Positions 21,211 to 31,231 are shown, counted from the first letter of the stretch. The stretch: 64,000 nucleotides of DNA from Staphylococcus marylandisciuri (GCF_025519785.1 NZ_JAOPKZ010000008.1:55392-119391), one strand, 5' to 3'. Program-made: numbers and translations. The notes: a model not told the origin generated them from the letters alone.

Positions 21211-22668
21211 ATGACGATTCGTTATGAGTCAGTAGAAACCTTAATTAACATGATCCAGAATAAAGAAATTAAGCCGTCACAAGTGGTAAAGGATATCTAT
21301 GAAGCTATTGAAGAAACTGATCCCACTATTCAATCATTTCTAGCTTTAGATAAAGAGAATGCACTTAAGCATGCAGAAGAGTTAGACAAGCTCCAAGATC
21401 AAGATCAAATGGAAGGGTTACTATTTGGTATTCCAATGGGGATTAAAGATAACATCATTACTGAAGGTGTTGAAACAACATGTGCTAGTAAGATGTTAGA
21501 AGGCTTCGTACCTATTTATGAATCAACAGTTATGAATAAGTTGAAAAATGAAAATGCTATATTAATTGGTAAACTAAATATGGATGAGTTTGCTATGGGT
21601 GGTTCTACAGAGACGTCTTACTTTAAAAAGACTTTAAATCCATTTGACCATAGTGCTGTTCCTGGTGGTTCATCAGGTGGTTCTGCAGCAGCAGTTGCAG
21701 CGGGACTTGTGCCGTTTAGTTTAGGTTCTGACACGGGTGGTTCAATACGACAACCTGCGGCATACTGTGGAATCGTTGGCCTTAAACCTACATATGGACG
21801 TGTTTCTCGTTTTGGTTTAGTAGCATTTGCTTCTTCTCTAGATCAAATCGGACCTTTAACACGTAATGTGAAAGATAATGCACTAGTGTTACAAGCTATT
21901 TCAGGCGTAGACGAACACGATTCAACAAGTGCCCCTGTTGACGATGTAGATTTCACTTCTGACATTGGTAAAGATATCAAGGGAATGAAGATCGCTTTAC
22001 CTAAAGAATACTTAGGTGAAGGTGTAAGCGAAGAAACTAAAGACACTGTACGCCAAGCAATAGAAACGTTGAAAGAGTTAGGGGCTACTGTCGAAGAAGT
22101 GTCCTTACCTAATACTAAATTTGGGATTCCATCTTACTACTTACTCGCATCATCTGAGGCTTCAGCAAACTTAGCACGATTCGATGGAATTCGATATGGT
22201 TATCATTCCCCTGAAGCTAAGTCTTTAGAGGAGCTATATAAACTTTCTAGAAGCGAAGGTTTCGGTAAAGAGGTTAAACGCCGTATATACTTAGGTACTT
22301 TCGCTTTGAGTTCAGGATACTATGATGCATTCTATAAGAAAGCGCAAAAAGTTAGAACATTAATTAAGAAAGATTTTGAGAATATCTTTAATGATTATGA
22401 TGTGGTAGTAGGACCTACGACACCTGGTCCTGCATTTAATCTAGGAGAAGAAATAGATGATCCGCTAACGATGTATGCAAATGACTTATTAACTACACCA
22501 GTTAACTTAGCTGGTTTACCAGGTATCTCTGTACCTTGTGGTAAGTCTAATGGGCGCCCAATTGGTTTACAATTTATTGGAAAGCCGTTTGATGAAAAAA
22601 CGTTATATCGTGTCGCATATCAGTACGAAACGCAATTTAACTTACACGATGAATATGAAAATCTTTAA
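21211..22668 (+). CDS. gatA: Glu-tRNA(Gln) amidotransferase subunit A
   Basis: Amidase subunit: releases ammonia from glutamine and channels it to GatB. 485 residues with the amidase signature Ser-cisSer-Lys site: Lys in [24 protein letters not shown] and [12 protein letters not shown]. An in-frame ATG at 21202 overlaps gatC, but ATG 21211 (MTIRYESVE) has GGGGAGG 9 bases before it and matches the S. aureus start and length. Confidence 0.97.
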   Translation: MTIRYESVETLINMIQNKEIKPSQVVKDIYEAIEETDPTIQSFLALDKENALKHAEELDKLQDQDQMEGLLFGIPMGIKDNIITEGVETTCASKMLEGFVPIYESTVMNKLKNENAILIGKLNMDEFAMGGSTETSYFKKTLNPFDHSAVPGGSSGGSAAAVAAGLVPFSLGSDTGGSIRQPAAYCGIVGLKPTYGRVSRFGLVAFASSLDQIGPLTRNVKDNALVLQAISGVDEHDSTSAPVDDVDFTSDIGKDIKGMKIALPKEYLGEGVSEETKDTVRQAIETLKELGATVEEVSLPNTKFGIPSYYLLASSEASANLARFDGIRYGYHSPEAKSLEELYKLSRSEGFGKEVKRRIYLGTFALSSGYYDAFYKKAQKVRTLIKKDFENIFNDYDVVVGPTTPGPAFNLGEEIDDPLTMYANDLLTTPVNLAGLPGISVPCGKSNGRPIGLQFIGKPFDEKTLYRVAYQYETQFNLHDEYENL

Positions 22669-22679
22669 GGAGTGGAAAT

Positions 22680-24107
22680 ATGCATTTTGAAACAGTTATC
22701 GGACTAGAGGTCCACGTCGAATTAAAAACGGATTCTAAAATGTTCTCTCCATCACCAGCGCACTTTGGTGCAGAGCCTAACTCTAACACGAATGTCATTG
22801 ACTTAGCTTATCCAGGCGTGTTGCCTGTAGTTAACAGACGAGCTGTCGACTGGGCGATGAGAGCTTCTATGGCTTTAAATATGGATATAGCAACCGAATC
22901 AAAATTCGATCGTAAAAATTATTTTTATCCTGATAATCCTAAGGCTTATCAAATTTCTCAGTTTGACCAACCGATAGGTGAGAATGGGCATATTGATATT
23001 GAAGTGGATGGTGAGACGCGTCGTATCGGTATAACTCGTTTACACATGGAGGAAGATGCCGGTAAATCAACTCACAAAGAAGGGTACTCACTAGTTGATT
23101 TGAATCGTCAAGGTACACCGTTAATTGAAATTGTATCTGAACCTGATATTCGATCACCTCAAGAAGCTTATGCCTATTTAGAAAAATTACGTTCCATTAT
23201 TCAATATACTGGCGTTTCTGATTGTAAAATGGAAGAGGGCTCATTACGTTGTGATGCGAATATCTCATTGCGTCCATATGGTCAAGAAGAATTTGGAGTT
23301 AAAACTGAGTTGAAAAACCTTAACTCATTTAACTACGTTCGAAAAGGGTTAGAATATGAAGAAAAACGTCAAGAAGAAGAACTGTTAAACGGCGGTGAAA
23401 TTCTACAAGAAACACGCCGTTTTGATGAGGCGACAGGTAAAACGATCTTGATGCGTGTTAAAGAAGGCTCTGATGATTACCGTTACTTCCCTGAACCAGA
23501 TATCGTGCCTTTATATGTTGATGAAGAATGGAAAGAACGCGTGCGTCAGACTATACCTGAATTACCAGATGCGCGGAAGAAAAAATATGTAGAGGAATAT
23601 GAATTGCCAGAGTATGATGCACATGTCCTTACGCTGACAAAGGAGATGTCTGATTTCTTCGAAGGAGCAGTGGCACATGGCGCTGATATTAAGTTGACGT
23701 CAAACTGGTTAATGGGGGGCGTAAATGAGTATTTAAATAAACATCAAGTCGAGTTAAATGATACTCAGCTGACGCCAGAAAATTTAGCCGGAATGATTAA
23801 ATTAATCGAAGACGGTACGATGAGTAGTAAGATAGCTAAAAAAGTCTTTCCTGAGCTAGCTGCAAATGGTGGAGATGCTAAACAGATTATGGAAGAGAAA
23901 GGTTTAGTTCAAATTTCAGATGAAGAGACGTTAAAGCAATATGTTAACGAAGCCTTAGATAATAATCCTCAATCTGTTGAAGACTATAAAAATGGTAAAG
24001 GTAAAGCGATGGGCTACCTCGTAGGTCAAATCATGAAAGCTTCTAAAGGTCAAGCTAATCCACAAATAGTAAATAAATTATTGAAACAAGAATTAGATAA
24101 TCGCTAA
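22680..24107 (+). CDS. gatB: Asp/Glu-tRNA amidotransferase subunit B
   Basis: 475 residues. Kinase-like subunit that phosphorylates Glu-tRNA(Gln) and accepts ammonia from GatA. Conserved pieces: [16 protein letters not shown] at the start, [19 protein letters not shown], and [12 protein letters not shown]. The C-terminal YqeY-like tail domain ([20 protein letters not shown]) binds tRNA. Ribosome site TAAGGAGTGG; last gene of gatCAB. Confidence 0.97.
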   Translation: MHFETVIGLEVHVELKTDSKMFSPSPAHFGAEPNSNTNVIDLAYPGVLPVVNRRAVDWAMRASMALNMDIATESKFDRKNYFYPDNPKAYQISQFDQPIGENGHIDIEVDGETRRIGITRLHMEEDAGKSTHKEGYSLVDLNRQGTPLIEIVSEPDIRSPQEAYAYLEKLRSIIQYTGVSDCKMEEGSLRCDANISLRPYGQEEFGVKTELKNLNSFNYVRKGLEYEEKRQEEELLNGGEILQETRRFDEATGKTILMRVKEGSDDYRYFPEPDIVPLYVDEEWKERVRQTIPELPDARKKKYVEEYELPEYDAHVLTLTKEMSDFFEGAVAHGADIKLTSNWLMGGVNEYLNKHQVELNDTQLTPENLAGMIKLIEDGTMSSKIAKKVFPELAANGGDAKQIMEEKGLVQISDEETLKQYVNEALDNNPQSVEDYKNGKGKAMGYLVGQIMKASKGQANPQIVNKLLKQELDNR

Positions 24108-24180
24108 GTTAAATAAATAACTTACTAAATATGATAGGGATAATAGAGAGGTCGGGATGAAAGCGTTGAGGATTTGAGCA

Positions 24181-24298
24181 GGGGGCCCCAACAAAGAGAA
24201 ACTGGTAAACCAGTTTCAACAAGCACAGCGAGTTGGGGTGGGGCCCCAACAAAGAGAAACTGTTAAACTAGTTTCCACAAGCTATGCAAGTTGGGGCC
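24181..24298. repeat. Two GC-rich palindromic blocks with STAR motifs
   Basis: Two tandem units of the form GGGGCCCCAACAAAGAG, an inner stem AAACTGG/CCAGTTT, and GCGAGTTGGGG. Each carries one exact minus-strand STAR 14-mer (T-N-TGTTG-N-GGCCC-N) at 24182-24195 and 24240-24253, 58 bases apart. STAR elements are known intergenic repeats of S. aureus. Confidence 0.8.
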
Positions 24299-24400
24299 GC
24301 CCTATAAAAGCGAAGCCGGAGACTGGGACATAAAGATCTTTTATTAGAGAGAACATGAGGCTGGGACATAATGTAATGTCTCAGCTTCTTTCAGCATTTT

Positions 24401-24519
24401 GGCAGTAGATGACTGATTTGAAAATGCGCTTGTATCAAGCTTTTTTCAATTCTAGTCATCCTTGCCGGGGCGGGACTACGAAATCTTTTTTATTCAAATT
24501 AGATTTCTGTCCCGCTCCC
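24401..24519 (-). repeat. Family A repeat, copy 6 (long form, inverted)
   Basis: Complete inverted copy with one extra T in the loop of hairpin 1. It is preceded by its TGGGACATAA hairpin at 24358-24397. Confidence 0.9.
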
Positions 24520-24768
24520 TTCAACATCTGGAACACCGTTATTCGGTTTCAGAGAGCATTAAAGCTTTATCTCTCAACCTCTTCTATATTGTGACTAATG
24601 ATATACAAGTAACGCTGTAGTTTTACAATTTTTTTAACAAAGCCTTTATGAAGCTGCGTTAAAGTTCATTGACCTAGCTAGGTTAGATACGAGATAAGTA
24701 TTAGGTTTCTGTATCAATCTGCATTTCAAGCTAACCTTAAAAATATATTTGGATAAATCGATGATACG

Positions 24769-24815
24769 GGGTAGGATGATGAATCAATTGATTGTCAATG
24801 AATTCATTCCTGCCC
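24769..24815. terminator. Strong hairpin upstream of dgkB, role unclear
   Basis: GGGTAGGA pairs with TCCTGCCC, and ATGAAT pairs with ATTCAT, with a 2-base bulge. No T-run follows on either strand, so it may be a terminator remnant or an RNA leader structure. Confidence 0.4.
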
Positions 24816-24930
24816 TTATAATATGTTAAGTCTTAACGCTTTTTCTTCTCGCGATGTAGCCTAAATACTTTTAAGATGTATATTAATCCTTTAATATAGA
24901 AGATGAGTATAAAAATTAGAGGTATGCCTA

Positions 24931-25869
24931 ATGAGAAATAGAGCGAGAATTATATACAATCCGACATCAGGGAAGGAAATGTTCAAACGCGCTTTGCCTG
25001 ATGTGTTGATTAAATTAGAGAAAGCTGGCTATGAAACAAGTGCGTTTGCGACCAGCAAAGCGGGAGATGCTACTTTAGAAGCTAAGCGGGCACTTGACCG
25101 AAATTACGATCTACTTATCGTAGCTGGTGGTGACGGCACATTAAACGAAGTTATTAATGGGATAGCAGAGCAGCCTCAGAGACCGAAACTTGGTATTATC
25201 CCTATGGGTACAGTTAACGATTTCGGTCGAGCATTGCATTTACCTAGCCAAATTATGCGAGCAGTGGATGTGATTGTGGAAGGCCATACAACTAAGGTAG
25301 ATATAGGCAAGATGAATAGTCGTTACTTTATTAATTTAGCTGCAGGAGGCAAGTTGACTGAGGTCTCTTATGAGACACCTAGTAAACTCAAGTCAATCGT
25401 TGGACCATTTGCCTATTATATTAAAGGCTTTGAAATGCTGCCCCAAATGAAAGCAGTGGATATTCGTATTGAGTATGATGACGACGTCTTTCAAGGAGAA
25501 GCGCTACTATTCTTACTGGGTTTAACTAATTCTATGGCCGGCTTTGAAAAGCTCGTACCAGATGCTAAACTCGATGATGGATATTTTACGCTTATTATTG
25601 TAGAAAAAGCAAACCTCGCTGAACTGGGGCACATCATGACACTTGCTTCTAGAGGTGAACATACGAAACATCCTAAAGTTATATATAAGAAAGTTAAGGC
25701 AGTAAGTATCTCCTCTTTTGATAATATGCAACTTAATGTAGATGGTGAGTATGGAGGGAAGTTACCAGGCAATTTCTTAAATTTAGAGCGACATATTGAA
25801 GTGTTTACACCCCATGATATTCACAATGAGGAATTAGAACATAAACCCGAGCATCAACGGCTTAAATAA
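24931..25869 (+). CDS. dgkB: Diacylglycerol kinase (lipoteichoic acid cycle)
   Basis: Soluble, membrane-associated kinase that returns diacylglycerol, a by-product of lipoteichoic acid synthesis, to phosphatidic acid. 312 residues; the DAGK catalytic motif GGDGTLNEV is at residues 66-74. NPTSGKE at 10-16 and the later LVPDAKLDDGYFTLIIVEK are typical. ATG 24931 with AGAGGT upstream. A terminator follows before rlmD. Staphylococcal DgkB has about 315 residues, so this is full length. Confidence 0.95.
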   Translation: MRNRARIIYNPTSGKEMFKRALPDVLIKLEKAGYETSAFATSKAGDATLEAKRALDRNYDLLIVAGGDGTLNEVINGIAEQPQRPKLGIIPMGTVNDFGRALHLPSQIMRAVDVIVEGHTTKVDIGKMNSRYFINLAAGGKLTEVSYETPSKLKSIVGPFAYYIKGFEMLPQMKAVDIRIEYDDDVFQGEALLFLLGLTNSMAGFEKLVPDAKLDDGYFTLIIVEKANLAELGHIMTLASRGEHTKHPKVIYKKVKAVSISSFDNMQLNVDGEYGGKLPGNFLNLERHIEVFTPHDIHNEELEHKPEHQRLK

Positions 25870-25888
25870 TACCAAAGAGATATGTAGT

Positions 25889-25926
25889 GAGGTTAGGTGT
25901 GAATAGAACAAATCCTAACCTCTTTT
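25889..25926 (+). terminator. Terminator between dgkB and rlmD
   Basis: GAGGTTAGG (25889-25897) pairs perfectly with CCTAACCTC (25914-25922), followed by TTTT. The classic intrinsic form. Confidence 0.85.
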
Positions 25927-25943
25927 CATATGGAGTGAATGAA

Positions 25944-27305
25944 ATGTTAAGTATAAAGAAAAACGATATAAGAGAAGGTAAAGTAATCGATTTAACGCAT
26001 GAGGGACATGGTGTAGTTAAAGTTGATCGCTATCCTATCTTTGTGCCTTATGCACTTATTGACGAAGAAATTCAATATAAAGTTATTAAAGTAAAGAAAA
26101 ACTTTGCGATTGGTAAGTTGCTTGAGGTCACAACTAGCAGTAAACAGAGAGTGGAACCACCTTGTATTTATTATTCGAAATGTGGTGGCTGTCAACTCCA
26201 ACATATGAATTATGAGGCGCAACTTTCCATGAAGAAGTCACAAGTCATCAATTTATTCAATCGGAAAGGGAATTTTAAAGAAACGCCGATAAAAGATGTG
26301 ATAGGTATGGAGGATCCGTGGTACTATCGGAATAAATCTCAACTACCTGTAGGCAGAAATAAACAGGATCACATTAAGCTAGGATTCTTTAGACAACGTA
26401 GTCACGATATTATTGATATGGAAGAATGCCTTATCCAAGATTCTATTCAGAATAAAGTCATGGTAGCGGTAAAAAAATGGTTGGACCAATTAAATGTTAG
26501 TGTTTATAACGAGCAGCGCAAAAGAGGCCTGTTGCGCCATCTCATAATTAGAACGGGTCACTATACAAATGAAATGATGATCATATTTGTCATCAATGGT
26601 TATAAGTTCAAACAACAGGATGAGCTTATCAGTAAATTGACTAACGCTTTTCCTCAAATTACAAGCATTAAACTTAACATCAACCAATCTCATTCAAACG
26701 TCATTATGGGTAAAGAATCAATCACACTTTACGGCAAGCAACAAATTAACGATTTACTATCTAACGTTGAGTTTAAGATTAGCGATCAATCCTTTTATCA
26801 AATTAATACAGTACAAACAGAGAAACTGTATCGCAAGGCGATCGAATATGCAGGTTTAACTGGTAACGAAACAGTGCTTGATACGTACTGTGGGATAGGT
26901 ACGATTGGTCTTTACATGGCACCTAAAGCGAAACATGTATACGGAGTAGAAGTCGTCCCAGAAGCGATTGAAGATGCAAAGATTAATGCGACTCGAAACC
27001 AATATGAAAATACTACTTTTGTATGTGGTAAGGCTGAGGAAATTATTTTAAAATGGAAGAAAGAAGGTATTAAGCCTGACGTAGTGATGGTAGATCCTCC
27101 TCGTAAAGGTTGTGATGAGAAGTTTATCGAAACGCTTCTCGAATTAGCACCTGAAAAGATCATTTACATTTCATGTAACCCTGCTACGCAACAGCGTGAC
27201 GCGGAGAGATTATCAAGCCAATATAACTTGAATGAAATCACGCCGGTGGATATGTTTCCTCACACAACTCATGTAGAGACAGTAGCTCAATTTATTCGAC
27301 AATAA
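25944..27305 (+). CDS. rlmD: 23S rRNA (uracil-5-)-methyltransferase RlmD
   Basis: Iron-sulfur RNA methyltransferase of the RumA/TrmA family, expected to methylate a uracil of 23S rRNA with SAM. 453 residues. N-terminal TRAM domain (KVIDLTHEGHGVVKVDRYPI), cluster cysteines in CIYYSKCGGCQLQHM (Cys74, 80, 83) with a fourth near MEECLIQD. Methyltransferase motifs: DTYCGIGTIGLYMAP, MVDPPRKGCDEKF and the catalytic IYISCNPATQQRD. The frame is open upstream through the terminator, so ATG 25944 with GGAGTGA before it is taken as the start. Confidence 0.93.
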   Translation: MLSIKKNDIREGKVIDLTHEGHGVVKVDRYPIFVPYALIDEEIQYKVIKVKKNFAIGKLLEVTTSSKQRVEPPCIYYSKCGGCQLQHMNYEAQLSMKKSQVINLFNRKGNFKETPIKDVIGMEDPWYYRNKSQLPVGRNKQDHIKLGFFRQRSHDIIDMEECLIQDSIQNKVMVAVKKWLDQLNVSVYNEQRKRGLLRHLIIRTGHYTNEMMIIFVINGYKFKQQDELISKLTNAFPQITSIKLNINQSHSNVIMGKESITLYGKQQINDLLSNVEFKISDQSFYQINTVQTEKLYRKAIEYAGLTGNETVLDTYCGIGTIGLYMAPKAKHVYGVEVVPEAIEDAKINATRNQYENTTFVCGKAEEIILKWKKEGIKPDVVMVDPPRKGCDEKFIETLLELAPEKIIYISCNPATQQRDAERLSSQYNLNEITPVDMFPHTTHVETVAQFIRQ

Positions 27306-27655
27306 ATGAGAGATCTATATAGTTGATGATTAAGGTGACTCAAATTGAAGGGAGCGGGACAGAAATCTAATTTGAATAAAAAGATTTCGTAGTCCCGCCC
27401 CGGCAAGGATGACTAGAATTGAAAAAAGCTTGATACAAGCGCATTTTCAAATCAGTCATCTACTGCCAAGATGTTGAAGAGCCTCAGACATTACATTATG
27501 TTCCAGCCTCTTAAAAGCGTCCACTTCATTCAAGTCCTAACTTAACCAATAAAATATGAATATCTATTTCTAATAAGATACTTGTAACATAACTACCATC
27601 TATATTAACTGTCTGTTTGGTATTTTAGCTGTTTATATGAGCGGGAGGAAATGCA
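27306..27655. other. Intergenic region with family A copy 7
   Basis: Holds family A copy 7 and a TGGGA-type hairpin (CCTCAGACATTACATTATG with GTTCCAGCCTC, 27482-27512). The rest is AT-rich leader for the DUF3267 gene without a clear promoter. Confidence 0.7.
27350..27467 (+). repeat. Family A repeat, copy 7 (long form)
   Basis: The cleanest copy: all stems of both hairpins are perfect, including GCTTG/CAAGC around ATA. It is useful as the family reference sequence. Confidence 0.92.
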
Positions 27656-28201
27656 GTGGTCAAACTTAATTTCTTTAATGAGAAAAAGTCAATAGAACGT
27701 TTTATGTTACTACAACTCATAGTAATTATGATTAGTATTCTAGTCTGTTATAAAGGTGCGCATCTATTTACCCACATACATGAGCAAAATTTCTTCTTGA
27801 ACATCTTGTTTGGAATGATAGGTGCAGCATTTATGGTAGTGATTCATGAAATCATTCATTTTATATTATATCATTTATTCGCTAGTGACCGTCGTCCTCT
27901 CATAAGGAAACGATTTGGTATCATAACGAGTTATGTGCCTGATAAGGTATTTAAGAAGTGGGAATATATAATCATACTCGTTGCACCGTTAATTATCATT
28001 TCGCTCGGATTATTAGGAGTATTCGTGTTCTTCCCTTATTCTTCATTTATTTTTATTGCAAGTATTCACGTTGGTTATTGCTTAGTTGATCTCTATTTCA
28101 TAATAAGCGCTTGGAATGCTAAGGTGAAGTACATTGAAGATAATCGTGATGGAGTGATCTTTTACACTCGAGAAGATAAAGTGAAACGGGAGTTAGATTA
28201 A
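27656..28201 (+). CDS. DUF3267 membrane protein, putative zincin
   Basis: A 181-residue protein with about four membrane segments (residues 16-34, 47-66, 101-124, 128-150). Within the second segment lies HEIIHF (residues 65-70), an HExxH zinc-protease motif, and VGYCLVDLYFI near 139 could supply a third ligand (Asp). This fits DUF3267, a group of putative membrane metalloproteases; activity is inferred. GTG start at 27656 with GGGAGG 7 bases before it; the ATG at 27651 is out of frame. It stands alone between family A copies 7 and 8. Confidence 0.75.
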   Translation: MVKLNFFNEKKSIERFMLLQLIVIMISILVCYKGAHLFTHIHEQNFFLNILFGMIGAAFMVVIHEIIHFILYHLFASDRRPLIRKRFGIITSYVPDKVFKKWEYIIILVAPLIIISLGLLGVFVFFPYSSFIFIASIHVGYCLVDLYFIISAWNAKVKYIEDNRDGVIFYTREDKVKRELD

Positions 28202-28371
28202 TACGCTTGTAGTTTGACGTATGTCTACAAAAACGCATGTAGGACCTTGAGGAACCACTTCTAAAAATGCATAGAGAGCGATCAGAAATTCAAGTCAATT
28301 CATTAGCATTACGCTCAAACCTAAATGAAGCTCACAAATCTATTGACTAACGCATTCAGAATATAGCTTCT

Positions 28372-28459
28372 GAGGTTGAGACATAAAGTTTTTGTGCACT
28401 GGGAAACCGATTAACGGCGTCCCAAAAGCAGGATTGTCGACAGAAACTTCTCACGATTC
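28372..28459 (-). repeat. Family B repeat, copy 2 (inverted, partial)
   Basis: GAGGTTGAGACATAAAG, then GGGAAACCGATTAACGGCG and a GTCGACAGAAAC block: the reverse of the end of the copies at 8719 and 62796. It abuts family A copy 8. Confidence 0.65.
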
Positions 28460-28509
28460 GGGAGCGGGACAGAAATCTAATTTGAACAAAAAGATTTCGT
28501 AGTCCCGAC
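28460..28509 (+). repeat. Family A repeat, copy 8 (hairpin 1 only)
   Basis: GGGAGCGGGACAGAAATCT through AGATTTCGTAGTCCCG. The sequence then diverges, so hairpin 2 is absent. The asymmetric GTAGTCCCG arm shows it derives from a long copy, not from the palindromic short form. Confidence 0.85.
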
Positions 28510-28581
28510 CTCTGGTATATTTACGGTTAAACTGTTTACAATCTATAGTTAGTGTTTTATATAGAGAGTCTATTTGTATCT

Positions 28582-28647
28582 ATTCCGATTAATGAGAGGT
28601 GATTTGGTAAATAAGTTTACTAAAGCTTTATTTCTCATCAATCGGAA
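28582..28647 (+). terminator. Large two-level hairpin before dinB
   Basis: ATTCCGATTAATGAGA (28582-28597) pairs with TCTCATCAATCGGAAT (28632-28647), 15 of 16 positions. Inside it TTTGGTAAA pairs with TTTACTAAA. TTTTGT follows. It ends 43 bases before dinB, so it may be a terminator for read-through or a leader structure. Confidence 0.55.
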
Positions 28648-28690
28648 TTTTGTATGTCAATAACACTGAGCAGTGAAGGGGGGATGATTG

Positions 28691-29761
28691 ATGTCAGAGC
28701 GGCGAATTATTCACATAGACATGGATTATTTTTATGCCCAAGTCGAAATGAGAGACCAACCTAAACTTAAAGGGAAACCTGTGATTGTAGGAGGTAAAGC
28801 AAGTGGTCGAGGGGTGGTGTCAACAGCTTCATATGAAGCGCGTAAATACGGCGTACATTCGGCTATGCCAATGGCGCAAGCGCATAAACTCTGTCCTGAT
28901 GGTTATTACATCACACCTCACTTTGATAAATATAAAGAAGCTTCAGAAAAGATTATGAACATATTTAGGGGTTATACTGAAATTGTGGAACCACTTTCCC
29001 TAGATGAAGCTTATTTAGATATAACTCATCTCGTAAGGCCCGATTTACCTGCTTCTAGAATAGCCCAATATATAAGAGAAGAGATCTTTCAAACGACACA
29101 GCTGACTGCTTCCGCTGGCGTCTCTTATAATAAATTTTTAGCTAAACTCGCTAGTGGCATGAATAAACCTAATAATTTAACTGTTATTAATTACCACAAC
29201 GCCCATGATATCTTAATGAACTTAGATATAGGAGAGTTCAGAGGTGTGGGGAGTGCTACTAAGAAAAAAATGAATGATAATGGCATTTATACTGGACAGG
29301 ATTTGTATAATAAAAGTGAAAGAGAGCTCATTCATTTATTTGGTAAGAGAGGCCATGGTCTATACAATAAAGCGAGAGGTATCGATGATAGTCCTGTAAA
29401 ATCAACGCGGGTTAGAAAATCAGTAGGTACCGAGCGTACATTTGCTACAGATGTTAATAGTGATGAAGAAATCCTTCATAAAATACATGAGTTAAGTGAT
29501 AAAACGGCTGAGCGTTTAGCTAGAATTCAAAAATCAGGAAAGACGGTAACAGTAAAAATTAAGACTTTTAAATTTGAAACATTTTCAAAGCAGAAGAGTT
29601 TAAGAGATCCCATACGAAATGAAACAGATATTTATAACATAGCTTATAGTCTCTATACCGATTTAAAAGATCCAGAAGTGCCCATTAGATTAGTAGGGGT
29701 CACGGTAGGAAATTTAGAGCGATCTACTTACGAGAACATGAGTATTTATGATTTTATTTAA
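28691..29761 (+). CDS. dinB: DNA polymerase IV
   Basis: Y-family translesion polymerase, 356 residues. Catalytic carboxylates are Asp10 in [14 protein letters not shown] and the SLDEAYLD motif near residue 105. Palm/fingers segment [20 protein letters not shown], helix-hairpin-helix thumb ([20 protein letters not shown]) and a little-finger domain follow. No C-terminal clamp-binding motif of clear form; the end is [11 protein letters not shown] 28691 with GAAGGGGGG upstream is preferred over the in-frame TTG just before it. Confidence 0.95.
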   Translation: MSERRIIHIDMDYFYAQVEMRDQPKLKGKPVIVGGKASGRGVVSTASYEARKYGVHSAMPMAQAHKLCPDGYYITPHFDKYKEASEKIMNIFRGYTEIVEPLSLDEAYLDITHLVRPDLPASRIAQYIREEIFQTTQLTASAGVSYNKFLAKLASGMNKPNNLTVINYHNAHDILMNLDIGEFRGVGSATKKKMNDNGIYTGQDLYNKSERELIHLFGKRGHGLYNKARGIDDSPVKSTRVRKSVGTERTFATDVNSDEEILHKIHELSDKTAERLARIQKSGKTVTVKIKTFKFETFSKQKSLRDPIRNETDIYNIAYSLYTDLKDPEVPIRLVGVTVGNLERSTYENMSIYDFI

Positions 29762-29790
29762 CTCTTACTTAAATCAGTTCTTTTTGTGAA

Positions 29791-30351
29791 CTAAACATCT
29801 TTGTCTGTTAATAGTTTACCGTAAACATCAAGTATGTGATCTAAATTATCATAATGCTTGAGCAAGCGGTAAGTTATCATAGCACAAGCTTTAGCATCAT
29901 TAAGAGCATCGTGATGGCCACGGAAGTCTAAGTCATAATAAGCCATCATATGTTTAAGTCCATACCGATAGTTATTGACTGTTCGTCGAGCTAATATACA
30001 TGAGCAGAAATATGTGATCTTCGGCGTTGGTCTTCCGATTGCTTTGATGCTTTCATGTAAAACGGACGTATCAAAAGCAGCATTATGTGCAACTATTGGT
30101 AGATCATTAATAAAGTTCAACATATAAGGATATACTGTTTGAAATGTAGGTGCATGCAGCACATCGCTCTGTTGAATGCCATGTACTTCTATATTCTTTT
30201 GGGAAAAGTAATCCTGGGGGTTCACTAAAGTATAAAATGTCTCCACTATTTCATGATTGACTACTTTTACCATGCCAACTGAACATATACTCGTACGTTT
30301 GCCGTTAGCAGTTTCAAAATCTAAAGCAATAAAAGTGTTCTCGTTAGACAA
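29791..30351 (-). CDS. DnaQ-like 3'-5' exonuclease (DEDDh)
   Basis: A 186-residue stand-alone exonuclease domain of the epsilon/PolC type. All DEDDh residues are visible: Asp11 and Glu13 (ALDFETA), Asp94 (AHNAAFDTSVL), His147 and Asp152 (HHDALNDAKA). Substrate could be DNA or RNA ends; no other domain gives a hint. Convergent with dinB across a 29-base gap. Start ATG 30351, preceded on the minus strand by a GGGG-containing ribosome site. Confidence 0.85.
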   Translation of the reverse strand: MSNENTFIALDFETANGKRTSICSVGMVKVVNHEIVETFYTLVNPQDYFSQKNIEVHGIQQSDVLHAPTFQTVYPYMLNFINDLPIVAHNAAFDTSVLHESIKAIGRPTPKITYFCSCILARRTVNNYRYGLKHMMAYYDLDFRGHHDALNDAKACAMITYRLLKHYDNLDHILDVYGKLLTDKDV

Positions 30352-30466
30352 TATCTTATCCCCCTAAAGTAGATTGTGAATACGAGTTCTAATTATACCA
30401 TAGTAAAGATGCGAAATGAGTACTCTAATTGATGAAGTTGGGACAAAAGCGTTTAGGATTTGAGCA

Positions 30467-30523
30467 GGGGGCCCCAACAAAGAGAAACTGGTACATCAGT
30501 TTCCATCAGCAATGCGAGTTGGG
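30467..30523. repeat. GC-rich palindromic block with STAR motif
   Basis: One unit of the GGGGCCCCAACA type with an exact STAR 14-mer on the minus strand at 30468-30481. Its right end, GAGTTGGGGTGGGAC, runs straight into family A copy 9. Confidence 0.8.
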
Positions 30524-30572
30524 GTGGGACTACGAAATCTTTTTATTCAAATTAGATTTCTGTCCCGCTCCC
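30524..30572 (-). repeat. Family A repeat, copy 9 (hairpin 1 only, inverted)
   Basis: GTGGGACTACGAAATCT through AGATTTCTGTCCCGCTCCC. The hairpin 2 part is replaced by the STAR block, which marks a recombination or deletion join at about 30524. Confidence 0.85.
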
Positions 30573-30623
30573 GTTGATAGGGTGCTTATACTGATAAGTT
30601 GACTTCAAATGATAAAGAATAAG

Positions 30624-30663
30624 AGCCTCAAAATGATCATGACAACGGTAATCATTTTGAGGC
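30624..30663. terminator. Terminator after ftnA
   Basis: GAGCCTCAAAATGA and TCATTTTGAGGCTT form a near-perfect stem of about 13 base pairs with A/T-rich flanks, just after the ftnA stop on the minus strand. Confidence 0.8.
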
Positions 30664-30698
30664 TTATTTAATCTCAATGAATCGGTTAATTAGAATGA

Positions 30699-31199
30699 TT
30701 ATTCTTCATCAAAAGAGCGAGCAGCAAGTTCTTTTTCGTATAGGTAAAGTGTATTACAATCGTCACCAATACGTTTAAGATAGTCGATATGAGTTTCGAA
30801 CATTGCCTCTTCCTCTACTTGTTCATCAAGGAACCAGTTGAGGAATGAGATTGTAGCATAATCTTTAGCTTCGTTTGCTAAGTCAGATAGATTGTAGAAA
30901 CGACGTGTTACATCTCGTTCTTGAGCTAATCCATCTTCAAAAGTTTCCAAGATACTAGTGAACTCAGATGTAGGTGCAGATAAAGCGCTAAACTCTGCTT
31001 TTTCTCCACGATCATTGATGTAATCATAGATTTTCTTACCATGATATCTTTCTTCTTTCGCTTGTTGTATGTAGAAGTTAGCGAAACCTTCGTAGGATTC
31101 TTTATCACAGTATGCTGCCATTGCCATATATGCGTGAGCGGCATAGTATTCGTGGTTCATTTGTTCATTTAATGCATTTAGAAGATCTTTATTTAACAT
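30699..31199 (-). CDS. ftnA: Non-heme ferritin
   Basis: Iron-storage protein; 24 copies form a shell in which Fe(II) is oxidised and stored. 166 residues. Ferroxidase ligands are in [17 protein letters not shown] (Glu17), [13 protein letters not shown] (Glu50, His53) and the later [15 protein letters not shown] 31199, ribosome site GGAGGGG. A complete PerR operator and promoter lie directly upstream, so it should be repressed by PerR and released by peroxide. Confidence 0.96.
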   Translation of the reverse strand: MLNKDLLNALNEQMNHEYYAAHAYMAMAAYCDKESYEGFANFYIQQAKEERYHGKKIYDYINDRGEKAEFSALSAPTSEFTSILETFEDGLAQERDVTRRFYNLSDLANEAKDYATISFLNWFLDEQVEEEAMFETHIDYLKRIGDDCNTLYLYEKELAARSFDEE

Positions 31200-31231
31200 T
31201 TTTTATACCCCTCCATGTAGTTGATAAGTGT

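Larger units (their letters stand above)
24108..24930. other. Large intergenic region of repeats upstream of dgkB
   Basis: Holds a family B fragment (24150-24180), two STAR-containing GC-rich blocks (24181-24298), a TGGGACATAA block (24318-24397) and family A copy 6 (24401-24519). From 24530 to 24930 there is a long hairpin (24769-24815) and an open hydrophobic minus-strand frame without a start codon (24833-24950). No gene is called. Confidence 0.7.
28202..28690. other. Intergenic region upstream of dinB
   Basis: Contains an inverted family B piece (28372-28459), the truncated family A copy 8 (28460-28509) and a large hairpin (28582-28647). I see no LexA-type operator (GAAC-N4-GTTC) in front of dinB. 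Confidence 0.65.
30352..30698. other. Intergenic region with STAR block, family A copy 9 and ftnA terminator
   Basis: Holds family B start sequence (30433-30462, GGGACAAAAGCGTTTAGG), a STAR block (30467-30523) fused to family A copy 9 (30524-30572), and the ftnA terminator. Confidence 0.75.
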
